NCBI GenBank assembly: GCA_003446775.1 | Contig: DMCH01000006.1 | Coordinates: forward strand, 7,187-20,823 | Direction: 5' to 3' | Source: Chloroflexota bacterium | Lineage (GTDB): Bacteria > Chloroflexota > Dormibacteria > Dormibacterales > Dormibacteraceae | DNA: 13,637 bases | Shown here: in pieces, positions 7,331 to 12,920 of the stretch | Position numbering within the stretch: position 1 is the stretch's first letter | How the letters are laid out: each line of letters starts with the position of its first letter | Program-made: the position numbers and the translations under genes | Notes under the pieces: generated by a model | What the model was told of the DNA's origin: nothing | Databases searched by the model: none | The model's input: only the letters and a program-made list of their open reading frames with translations

Positions 7331-8228
7331 ACCAAGAACCGGCGTCCTGGCCATGGCCTATGGCAGCCCCGAGGGGGAGGAGGGCATCGCGCCTTACTAC
7401 ACCCATATCCGGGGCGGCCGGCCGCCCTCGGCCGAGGCGCTTGCGGAGCTGCGCGAGCGATACCGCGCCGTCGGCGGGTCGCCGCTGACCGAGATCACAC
7501 GCGCCCAGGCGCGAGCGCTGGCCGCTCGGCTCGAGATGCCGGTGTTCGCGGGTATGAAGCACGCTCCGCCGTTCATCGCCGACGCGGCCGCCGAGGCGCG
7601 GGCGGCCGGCATCGAGCGGCTGGTGGGACTGCCGCTGGCGCCCCACTATGCAGAGATGAGCCTCGGCGCGTACTTCGCCGCCCTCCGTCAGGCCTGGGAT
7701 GGCGACCTGATCCTCGTGCGGGGCTTTCACGACCACCCTGCGTTCATCGCCGCCGTGCGCACGCTCGTCGACGAGGCGCTCACCAGATTCGAGGCGGAGA
7801 GGATTTTCTTCACAGCCCACAGCCTGCCGGCGCGCATCGAGGCTGCAGGCGATCGCTATCGCGAGCGGCTCCTGGAGAGCTGCCGGCTCGTCGCCGCAGG
7901 CTCGCAGCTCCCGGAATGGGAGTTCGCGTTCCAGTCCGCCAGTCACACCGGCGAGCCGTGGCTCGGTCCAGACCTGCTCGAGGCGCTGGCACGTGCCCGC
8001 CTGCGGCGTGCCCTGGTGTGCCCGATTGGATTCGTCGCCGACCACCTCGAGATCCTGTACGACATCGACGTGGAAGCGATGGCCTTCGCCAGGGAGCATG
8101 GATTCGAGCTGCGCCGGACTCAGTCTTTCAATGCGCGGCCGGAGTTCATCGACGCCCTGGCCGCAGTCGTGCGCGATGCTGTCAACGCGAGCTCGCGCCC
8201 TCAGGGCGCGCGGATAATGGAAGGGTGA
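7323..8228 (+). CDS. hemH: Ferrochelatase, coproporphyrin type (HemH/CpfC)
   Basis: Inserts Fe2+ into the porphyrin. With HemQ in the same operon the likely substrate is coproporphyrin III, giving coproheme. It has 301 residues from the ATG at 7323, which overlaps the hemE stop by 8 bp. Catalytic H166 (FTAHSLP) and E243 (ADHLEILYDID) are present, with the FQSASHTGEPWLGP block between them; the N-terminus has VLAMAYGSPE. The length is like short Gram-positive CpfC (about 310) rather than membrane-anchored protoporphyrin ferrochelatases. No C-terminal cysteine cluster for [2Fe-2S] is seen. The 3' end holds a 7-bp GC hairpin (8194-8210) and a GATAAT hexamer. Confidence 0.94.
   Translation: MPEPRTGVLAMAYGSPEGEEGIAPYYTHIRGGRPPSAEALAELRERYRAVGGSPLTEITRAQARALAARLEMPVFAGMKHAPPFIADAAAEARAAGIERLVGLPLAPHYAEMSLGAYFAALRQAWDGDLILVRGFHDHPAFIAAVRTLVDEALTRFEAERIFFTAHSLPARIEAAGDRYRERLLESCRLVAAGSQLPEWEFAFQSASHTGEPWLGPDLLEALARARLRRALVCPIGFVADHLEILYDIDVEAMAFAREHGFELRRTQSFNARPEFIDALAAVVRDAVNASSRPQGARIMEG
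8194..8210 (+). other. GC-rich hairpin in the 3' end of hemH
   Basis: A perfect 7-bp inverted repeat, CGCGCCC then loop TCA then GGGCGCG, lies inside the hemH coding end, 16 bases before the stop codon. There is no T-run after it, so it is not a standard intrinsic terminator. It may slow 3' exonucleases at the end of the operon mRNA, or be chance in GC-rich sequence. Confidence 0.35.
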
Positions 8229-8293
8229 TCGCGGCTTTCCGAGTGGACGCGGATCCCAGCGCCGAACAGTGGGCCGCCCTGCTCTACGACTGA
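8225..8293 (+). CDS. Possible 22-residue ORF coupled to hemH
   Basis: A GTG at 8225 overlaps the hemH stop (GTGA), the same junction style as the operon upstream, and opens a 22-codon frame (MIAAFRVDADPSAEQWAALL, then YD) ending at TGA 8291-8293. A GATAAT hexamer (8213-8218) lies 6 nt before the GTG. I do not recognise the peptide. It could be a real small protein, the surviving start of a truncated gene, or chance. It stops only 4 bp before the convergent gene's last codon. Confidence 0.3.
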   Translation: MIAAFRVDADPSAEQWAALLYD

Positions 8294-8297
8294 GGGT

Positions 8298-8879
8298 CTA
8301 GGTGCCGGGCCTCTTCATGGCCCACGGGCCGTACTTGACCAAGCCCACGAGCATCCAGACGAACAATGCGGCTCCCAGCATCGCGATCAGCTCGTCCACA
8401 ACCAGACCGCCGACCGGGACCGGTGACTGGTCGACATTGGCAAACGATCGAAGGTTGATCAACCCGCCGATCGTGCTGAGCCCGCAAAGAACGAAGACGG
8501 CCCAGAACATCCAGCGCCATGCGAGAAAGCTGCCCACAGCTGCCACCAGGTAGAAAGCCGCAAAGAAGATGGCGACGCCGTATGTGAGCCCGACCGTGGC
8601 GTTGATGATGGTGTCGATGTCTGTGCCGGTCGGGATCTGTCCGCCTTGAGCGTGCACTGCCCGCAGCACGGAATCGTGGTTGACGAACGCTAAAGTGATG
8701 ACGAGGCCCGAGATGGCGGAAAGGGCGAAGAACCCGGCTGCCGCCAGCTGCATGGGCCTCGTCCAGGGTGTCGGCACGCGGCGGCCGGCCCCCAGAGGCA
8801 CCCACTGCTGGCCGTCCCACCGGAACTGGCCGTCGGCCGAGATCTGGCCGGACGACTGGGAAGCGGGAACCGGGTCCAT
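8298..8879 (-). CDS. Four-helix membrane protein with N-terminal WDG motif
   Basis: 193 residues of unknown function. The N-terminus (residues 14-29) reads SADGQFRWDGQQWVPL, like the short aromatic WDG-x-x-W motifs (DUF2510-like) found at the start of many actinobacterial and Chloroflexota membrane proteins. Four hydrophobic segments follow, at about 44-66, 95-118, 122-142 and 160-181, with a polar loop at 67-93. No catalytic motif is seen. The ATG at 8877-8879 is preceded on the minus strand by TAGCCT 9 nt upstream, a possible -10. It is convergent with hemH and divergent from the OsmC gene. The topology is inferred by eye from hydrophobicity. Confidence 0.7.
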   Translation of the reverse strand: MDPVPASQSSGQISADGQFRWDGQQWVPLGAGRRVPTPWTRPMQLAAAGFFALSAISGLVITLAFVNHDSVLRAVHAQGGQIPTGTDIDTIINATVGLTYGVAIFFAAFYLVAAVGSFLAWRWMFWAVFVLCGLSTIGGLINLRSFANVDQSPVPVGGLVVDELIAMLGAALFVWMLVGLVKYGPWAMKRPGT

Positions 8880-8939
8880 GACGGCACTAGGCTAACGCGT
8901 GTAACGCCTCTATGCCCGCCCGGCACTAATCTGGTCGCC
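8880..8939. promoter_or_regulatory. Divergent promoter region; leaderless-type -10 for the OsmC selenoprotein gene
   Basis: A 60-bp gap between two divergent starts. On the plus strand TAATCT (8927-8932), a TANNNT hexamer, lies exactly 7 nt before the ATG at 8940 and no Shine-Dalgarno is visible, so the mRNA probably begins at or next to the start codon. On the minus strand TAGCCT lies 9 nt before the ATG of the membrane protein. No convincing -35 element is seen for either. Confidence 0.45.
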
Positions 8940-9407
8940 ATGGATGAGCCGAAGTACATCTCGAAGGTCAGGATCGTCCGCGAGCGCGGGCCAGTCCGTA
9001 GCGCCTACATCCCGGCGGAAGCGGAAGCGGTCATGTTCGGGACGCACGACGAGGTCCGCGAGCACTACGGCACCGCCCCTGGGCAGTATCCCGACCATGC
9101 CACCACGCTCGACTACGTGGTCGCCGCGGCCGCCGGTTGACTCACGGGGACCCTGGGCGGCGCGCTGGAGGCGCGCGGGATCGACGCGAGCGAGGGCAAG
9201 CTGAGCAGTGATGCCGAAGGCACCGTGGTGGTGGAGGACAAGGTGCTCGTGATCAAGCGCATCCACGTGAGATATCACCTGGCCGGGTGCCCGGATGACA
9301 AGCGCGAGGCGGCCGAGCGCTCGCATGCCTTCCATGCCAGCCGCTGCCCGGTCGCCAAGAGCATCGGGGGCTGCATCGACATCACCACAGAGCTGGAATT
9401 CGTCTGA
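8940..9407 (+). CDS. OsmC-family redox protein with in-frame UGA at the reactive cysteine (probable selenoprotein)
   Basis: The frame from ATG 8940 runs to TGA 9405-9407 with a single internal TGA at 9138-9140 (codon 67); read through, it gives 155 residues. Upstream residues end TTLDYVVAAAAG and downstream residues begin LTGTLGGALEARG, which is the OsmC block where the reactive cysteine sits between G and L. The rest is also family-like: VVEDKVLVIKRIHVRY and SRCPVAKSIGGCIDITTELE, the latter with C136 at the second conserved cysteine. OsmC/Ohr proteins reduce peroxides with this Cys pair, so selenocysteine in place of the first Cys is chemically sensible. TGA is an ordinary stop elsewhere in this window. 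A GC hairpin lies at SECIS distance. No selA, selB, selC or selD is in the window. Alternatives are a nonsense mutation of a Cys gene (TGC to TGA) or a sequencing error. I recall that Sec-containing OsmC-like proteins have been noted in environmental surveys, but cannot verify it here. Confidence 0.8.
9138..9179 (+). promoter_or_regulatory. UGA(Sec) codon and candidate bacterial SECIS hairpin
   Basis: After the UGA (9138-9140), bases 9160-9165 (GCGCGC) pair with 9171-9176 (GCGCGC) around the loop UGGAG (9166-9170). A lower CCC/GGG pairing (9151-9153 with 9177-9179) is possible across a 6-nt bulge. The loop begins 26 nt after the UGA and its second base is G, which agrees with the bacterial SECIS pattern as I know it (apical loop about 16-37 nt downstream, G among its first two bases). 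GC-rich coding sequence forms such hairpins easily, so the structure supports but does not prove recoding. Confidence 0.55.
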
Positions 9408-9428
9408 CGTTAAAGAGGAGCCCACTCC

Positions 9429-10034
9429 ATGTCTTTCATCTCGCGCGGATTCCGCGGCAAGCGAAGAGATGCCGCGAGCAGCTCTCGGGTGCCGCCAGGA
9501 CAGTACGTCGTGAACGACTTTCCGGTCCTCTCGGCCGGCCCGACGCCTCGAGTCGCTTTCTCTGAATGGACCTTTGTCGTCGAGGGTGAGATCGACCAGC
9601 CCAAGAAGTGGACCTGGGAGGAGTTTCGCAAGCTGCCGACTGAGGAGGTCACCAAGGACATCCATTGCGTCACCAAATGGACCAAGCTCGACACCGCCTG
9701 GAAAGGCGTATCAGTGGATACGATCCTCGAAGGCGTGGAAACGTCGGCCGAATACGTCATGGCCTTCTCCTACGGCGGGTACACGACCAACCTCCCGCTC
9801 GAAGACGTCACCGGCGGTAAGGCGTGGGTCGCGTATGAGTTCGACGGCCAGCCGCTGCATCCCGAGCACGGCGGGCCGGCTCGGCTGCTCGTCCCGCACC
9901 TCTACTTCTGGAAGAGCGCCAAATGGGTGCGCGGGCTGCGCCTGCTCAATAAGGATGAGCCCGGATTCTGGGAGTCGAACGGCTACAACATGTACGGCGA
10001 TCCATGGCGAGAGCAGCGGTACTGGGGCGACTGA
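9429..10034 (+). CDS. Sulfite-oxidase-like molybdopterin-dependent oxidoreductase
   Basis: 201 residues, the catalytic (oxidoreductase molybdopterin-binding) domain of the sulfite oxidase superfamily without the heme or dimerisation domains. C80, in DIHCVTKWTK, is the expected cysteine ligand of molybdenum. Other blocks are VPPGQYVVNDFPVLSAG, WTFVVEGEID, YGGYTTNLPLED, AYEFDGQPL, GGPARLLVPHLYFWKSAKW and NGYNMYGDPW. There is no Tat or Sec signal, so it is probably cytoplasmic, unlike MsrP/YedY. AGAGGAG at 9414-9420 is a strong Shine-Dalgarno 8 nt before ATG 9429, 21 bp after the OsmC stop. It is followed directly by a flavin reductase and a zinc-ribbon protein, a set I recall as recurring together. 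The substrate is unknown; sulfite is not established. Confidence 0.9.
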   Translation: MSFISRGFRGKRRDAASSSRVPPGQYVVNDFPVLSAGPTPRVAFSEWTFVVEGEIDQPKKWTWEEFRKLPTEEVTKDIHCVTKWTKLDTAWKGVSVDTILEGVETSAEYVMAFSYGGYTTNLPLEDVTGGKAWVAYEFDGQPLHPEHGGPARLLVPHLYFWKSAKWVRGLRLLNKDEPGFWESNGYNMYGDPWREQRYWGD

Positions 10035-10756
10035 ATTGGCAGCTCGGCAGCGTGGCCGAGCTGGTCCAGGAAACCCCGCGGGTGGCGAGCCTCGTGCTCG
10101 ACGTGCCCGAATGGCAAGGCCACCTCGCGGGCCAGCATGTCGACGTCCGCCTCACGGCGGATGACGGGTACCAGGCGGAGCGGAGCTACTCCATCGCGTC
10201 GGCGCCAGAAGATCAGCGGCTGGCGATCACGGTGGAAAGGCTCGACGACGGTGAGGTGTCGCCGTACCTGGTTGGCGAGGTTCGCAAGAGCGACAAGATC
10301 GAGCTCCGCGGGCCGATCGGAGGCTACTTCGTCTGGAAGGGAGGCGACGACCGGCCCCTGCTGCTGGTGGCCGGAGGATCGGGCGTGGTTCCGCTGATGG
10401 CGATGATCCGCCACCGCTCAGCCAGCAAGTCGACGACTCCGACCACGCTGCTCTACTCGTCGCGGTCCGAGGACGACATCATCTACAAAGCAGAGCTAGA
10501 CGCTCTCTCTGCAGCGGGGGACGGCCTGACTGTGGCCCACTGCCTGACTCGAATGCAGCCGCCGGGTTGGCGCGGCTACTCGCGCCGAATCGATCGCGCG
10601 ATGCTGGAAGAGGTGGCATGGCCGAAACAGCAGAACCCGATCATCTTCGTTTGCGGGCCAACGCCGATGGTGGAAGGGGTGGCCGGCCACCTGGTCGACA
10701 TGGGCTTTGACCCCGCGTCAATCAAGACCGAGAGGTTCGGACCCACAGGAGGTTGA
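10004..10756 (+). CDS. FNR-type FAD-binding oxidoreductase
   Basis: 250 residues from ATG 10004, a ferredoxin-NADP reductase-like fold. Seen: FAD-binding RSYSIAS (R60, Y62, S63), the NAD(P)-domain glycine turn VAGGSGVVPLM (from residue 122) and VCGPTPMVEGV (C217). There are no iron-sulfur cysteine motifs, so it has no fused ferredoxin. It likely passes electrons between NAD(P)H and the molybdoprotein encoded just upstream; this is inference from the pair. The start is uncertain: the ATG lies 31 bp inside the previous gene, while a CTG at 10031 overlaps the upstream stop as CTGA and would begin at the family-like LNWQLGSVAEL. No in-frame ATG or GTG lies between them. Confidence 0.88.
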   Translation: MARAAVLGRLNWQLGSVAELVQETPRVASLVLDVPEWQGHLAGQHVDVRLTADDGYQAERSYSIASAPEDQRLAITVERLDDGEVSPYLVGEVRKSDKIELRGPIGGYFVWKGGDDRPLLLVAGGSGVVPLMAMIRHRSASKSTTPTTLLYSSRSEDDIIYKAELDALSAAGDGLTVAHCLTRMQPPGWRGYSRRIDRAMLEEVAWPKQQNPIIFVCGPTPMVEGVAGHLVDMGFDPASIKTERFGPTGG

Positions 10757-10760
10757 GACC

Positions 10761-11033
10761 ATGACCGTGCAGCAATCCGATTTGAAGCTCGATGGCAACG
10801 CGATCGCCGGCCTGTTGCGCGAGATCTTCACCATGGAGATGACGACCGCCGAGAGCACGTGCGCGGGCTGCCATAAGGTGCATGCGGTCGGCCAGGTCGA
10901 GGTGTACATGAACGCGCCGGGCGCGGTTGTCCGATGCCCGGCTTGCGGCCAGGTGCAGATGCGGATCGTGAAGGGCGGTGGCCGGTACTGGCTCGATCTG
11001 AGCGGCATCCGCTGCCTGGAATTTTCTGCCTAG
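10761..11033 (+). CDS. Small zinc-ribbon protein (DUF6510-like)
   Basis: 90 residues. Two C-x-x-C pairs, C34/C37 (CAGC) and C59/C62 (CPAC), form a probable zinc ribbon; a fifth cysteine is C85. The N-terminal LDGNAIAGLLREIF is helical and the end (YWLDLSGIRCLEF) is strand-like. I recall such proteins as DUF6510, found after sulfite-oxidase-like and flavin reductase genes, which is the arrangement here. AGGAGG (10747-10752) is a strong Shine-Dalgarno 8 nt before ATG 10761, which fixes the start. The function is unknown. A role as assembly or electron-transfer partner of the two preceding proteins is inference from context only. Confidence 0.8.
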   Translation: MTVQQSDLKLDGNAIAGLLREIFTMEMTTAESTCAGCHKVHAVGQVEVYMNAPGAVVRCPACGQVQMRIVKGGGRYWLDLSGIRCLEFSA

Positions 11034-11085
11034 GGCCATAAACTCACACCCGATTCCAAGCCTTCCTTGAGGTTCGCGCCCGACC

Positions 11086-11433
11086 ATGCGTGATATGAGC
11101 AAAGGACGCACGTTACTGATTGCCTCCGCGGTGGCGACGGCCATGGTCGTTGCCGGTGTGGTGGCCGTTTCGGCTGCCGGCAAGAGCGCCGCCCCCAACA
11201 CTTTTCTCGCGGCCGCTTCGCCGGCCCCCACACCCAAGTCGAACGAGACTTCGGCACACGAGGCCAACGAGTCAGCCGCGCGGGAGACCGCTGAGAACAA
11301 CGGCACGTTCCACGGCGGCGGTCCAGGCGGTCGAGGCGGGGCTTCCAACGAGACGGCGAGCCACGAAGCCGGCGAGACGGCGGCCCAGGAGGCGGCCGAA
11401 AACGCCGGGGCGAAGGCGACTCCGACCCCCTAG
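11086..11433 (+). CDS. Secreted low-complexity protein with two 22-residue repeats
   Basis: 115 residues, function unknown. A basic start (MRDMSKGR) and a hydrophobic stretch at about 9-27 ending near VSAAG look like a Sec signal peptide. The mature part is rich in Ala, Glu, Thr, Asn and Gly. It contains two copies of a 22-residue unit beginning SNET and ending AENxG, separated by a glycine-rich linker (HGGGPGGRGG), and ends in TPTP. ATG 11086 and ATG 11095 are both possible starts; a weak GAGG lies upstream of the first. The glutamate/alanine repeats would be acidic and helical, but no known family is recognised. It is flanked by a 52-bp gap on the left and a 23- to 32-bp gap on the right, so it is probably its own transcript. 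Confidence 0.65.
   Translation: MRDMSKGRTLLIASAVATAMVVAGVVAVSAAGKSAAPNTFLAAASPAPTPKSNETSAHEANESAARETAENNGTFHGGGPGGRGGASNETASHEAGETAAQEAAENAGAKATPTP
11239..11304 (+). repeat. Repeat unit 1 of the secreted protein
   Basis: Encodes SNETSAHEANESAARETAEN followed by NG. It matches the unit at 11344-11409 at 15 of 22 residues, aligned by eye without gaps. Confidence 0.7.
11344..11409 (+). repeat. Repeat unit 2 of the secreted protein
   Basis: Encodes SNETASHEAGETAAQEAAEN followed by AG. Same length and register as the unit at 11239-11304, separated from it by 39 bases coding for a glycine-rich linker. Confidence 0.7.
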
Positions 11434-11450
11434 TCGCTGACCTCCGGCTT

Positions 11451-11465
11451 GGCATAATGCCGGGG
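11451..11465 (+). promoter_or_regulatory. Candidate -10 element and palindrome before gnd
   Basis: CATAAT (11453-11458) lies exactly 7 nt before the in-frame GTG at 11466, the spacing expected of a leaderless promoter. It overlaps an 11-base palindrome, GGCAT-A-ATGCC (11451-11461), that could be an operator or could be chance. No Shine-Dalgarno is seen before either the ATG at 11457 or the GTG at 11466. If the element is a -10, the ATG at 11457 lies partly within it and cannot be the start. Confidence 0.4.
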
Positions 11466-12914
11466 GTGAGCGAGCTGGAAGACCAAGAGTTGGGCGTCGT
11501 CGGGCTGGCGACCATGGGCATGAACCTGGCGCGCAACCTCGCGTCGCACGGCGTCCGCGTGGGTGTGTACAACCGCACGCGGCAGCGAACCGACGAGTTC
11601 ATGGCCAAATACGGTGACGAGGGCGACTTCAAGCCGGCCGCCACGCTGGAGGAGCTGGTCCAGATCCTGGCCCCGCCGCGCGCGATCCTGCTGATGGTCA
11701 AGGCTGGATCGCCGGTCGATGAGGGGATCGATTCGCTGACTGCTCTGCTCGAACCTGGCGACACGATCATCGACGGCGGCAACTCCCTGTTCCACGACAC
11801 GCGCCGCCGGGCGACGGCCGCGGCTCGGGCGGGGCTGGGCTTCCTCGGGATGGGCGTGTCGGGCGGCGAGGAGGGCGCGCTGCGCGGACCAAGCCTGATG
11901 CCCGGCGGAACGCGCGAGTCCTACGAGCACATCGAGGAGATGCTGACCGCGATCGCCGCCAAGGTCGATGGGGTGCCGTGCTGCACATACATAGGAGCCG
12001 ACGGCGCCGGGCACTTCGTGAAGATGGTCCACAACGGAATCGAGTACGCGGACATCCAGTTGATCGCCGAGAGCTACGACCTGCTGCGTTCGGCGCTCGG
12101 CCTCACACCGGCGGAGCTGGCGACCATCTTCCGCGGCTGGAACGAGGGCCGGCTCCAGTCGTATCTGATCGAGATCACGGCCAACGTCCTCGCCAAGAGC
12201 TCGGACGGAACCGAAGCGGCGCTCGTGGACGCCATCGAGGACGAAGCCGAGCAAAAGGGCACGGGACGCTGGACGAGCGAGTCGGCCCTGGAACTCGGCG
12301 TGCCGCTGACCGGCATCACCGAAGCAGTTTTCGCGCGGATCCTGTCGAGCCAGAAGGGCGAGAGGGTCAAGGCCGCCGGCATTCTCACCGGTCCGGCTGC
12401 CGACCACGTGCACTACGACCGGGACATGGGCCTGGTCGACGACGTGCGGGATGCGCTCTACGCGGCCAAGATCGTCGCGTATGCCCAGGGTTTCGAGCAC
12501 CTGCAGGCCGGATCGCGGGAGTACGAGTGGGGCCTCGACCTCGGAGCGCTGGCAACGATCTGGCGCGGCGGTTGCATCATCCGAGCGCAGTTCCTGGACC
12601 GGATCAAGGATGCATATGTAGAACAGCCGCGGCTGCCGAACCTGATGCTCGCACCGTTCTTCCAGGACGCTCTCGCCTCCGGGCAGGAGGCGTGGCGGCG
12701 TGTGGTCAAGACCGCCGTCGATCGGGGCGTCCCCGTCCCGGCCTTCTCGTCATCGCTTGCTTATTACGACGGCTACCGGCGCGCGCGTGGGCCGGCCAAC
12801 CTCATCCAGGGTCTGCGCGATTACTTCGGCGCCCACAGCTACCACCGGGTCGACCGCGAAGGAACCTTCCACACGCGATGGGCCCAAGACGGCTCCGAGG
12901 TCAAGGTCGACTAG
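11466..12914 (+). CDS. gnd: 6-phosphogluconate dehydrogenase, decarboxylating
   Basis: Oxidises 6-phosphogluconate to ribulose 5-phosphate and CO2, making NADPH in the oxidative pentose phosphate pathway. It has 482 residues from GTG 11466, like the dimeric long form (about 470). Seen: nucleotide-binding VGLATMGMNLARNLASHG, the VYNRTRQRTDEF turn of the NADP type, IIDGGNSLFHDT, GVSGGEEGALRGPSLMPGG, catalytic KMVHNGIEYADIQLI (K186), KGTGRWTS and the C-terminal RDYFGAHSYHR. I prefer GTG 11466 over ATG 11457, which would add three residues, because a CATAAT element sits 7 nt before the GTG and overlaps the ATG. It is convergent with the next gene, with only 6 bp between stops. Confidence 0.95.
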   Translation: MSELEDQELGVVGLATMGMNLARNLASHGVRVGVYNRTRQRTDEFMAKYGDEGDFKPAATLEELVQILAPPRAILLMVKAGSPVDEGIDSLTALLEPGDTIIDGGNSLFHDTRRRATAAARAGLGFLGMGVSGGEEGALRGPSLMPGGTRESYEHIEEMLTAIAAKVDGVPCCTYIGADGAGHFVKMVHNGIEYADIQLIAESYDLLRSALGLTPAELATIFRGWNEGRLQSYLIEITANVLAKSSDGTEAALVDAIEDEAEQKGTGRWTSESALELGVPLTGITEAVFARILSSQKGERVKAAGILTGPAADHVHYDRDMGLVDDVRDALYAAKIVAYAQGFEHLQAGSREYEWGLDLGALATIWRGGCIIRAQFLDRIKDAYVEQPRLPNLMLAPFFQDALASGQEAWRRVVKTAVDRGVPVPAFSSSLAYYDGYRRARGPANLIQGLRDYFGAHSYHRVDREGTFHTRWAQDGSEVKVD

Positions 12915-12920
12915 AGACCT

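Noticed and set aside
8194..8210. Intrinsic terminator for the heme operon
   Set aside because: The hairpin is within hemH coding sequence and no T-run follows it.
9138..9140. General recoding of TGA as Trp or Gly in this organism
   Set aside because: TGA ends cysI, hemC, hemD, hemB, hemQ, hemE, hemH, both cassette enzymes and the OsmC gene itself at positions where the families normally end.
8940..9407. Two separate small genes (66 residues at 8940-9140, 60 residues at 9225-9407)
   Set aside because: The codons between them (9141-9224) read in the same frame as unbroken OsmC-family sequence, and the TGA lies at the conserved Cys, so one gene with a recoded UGA explains it better.
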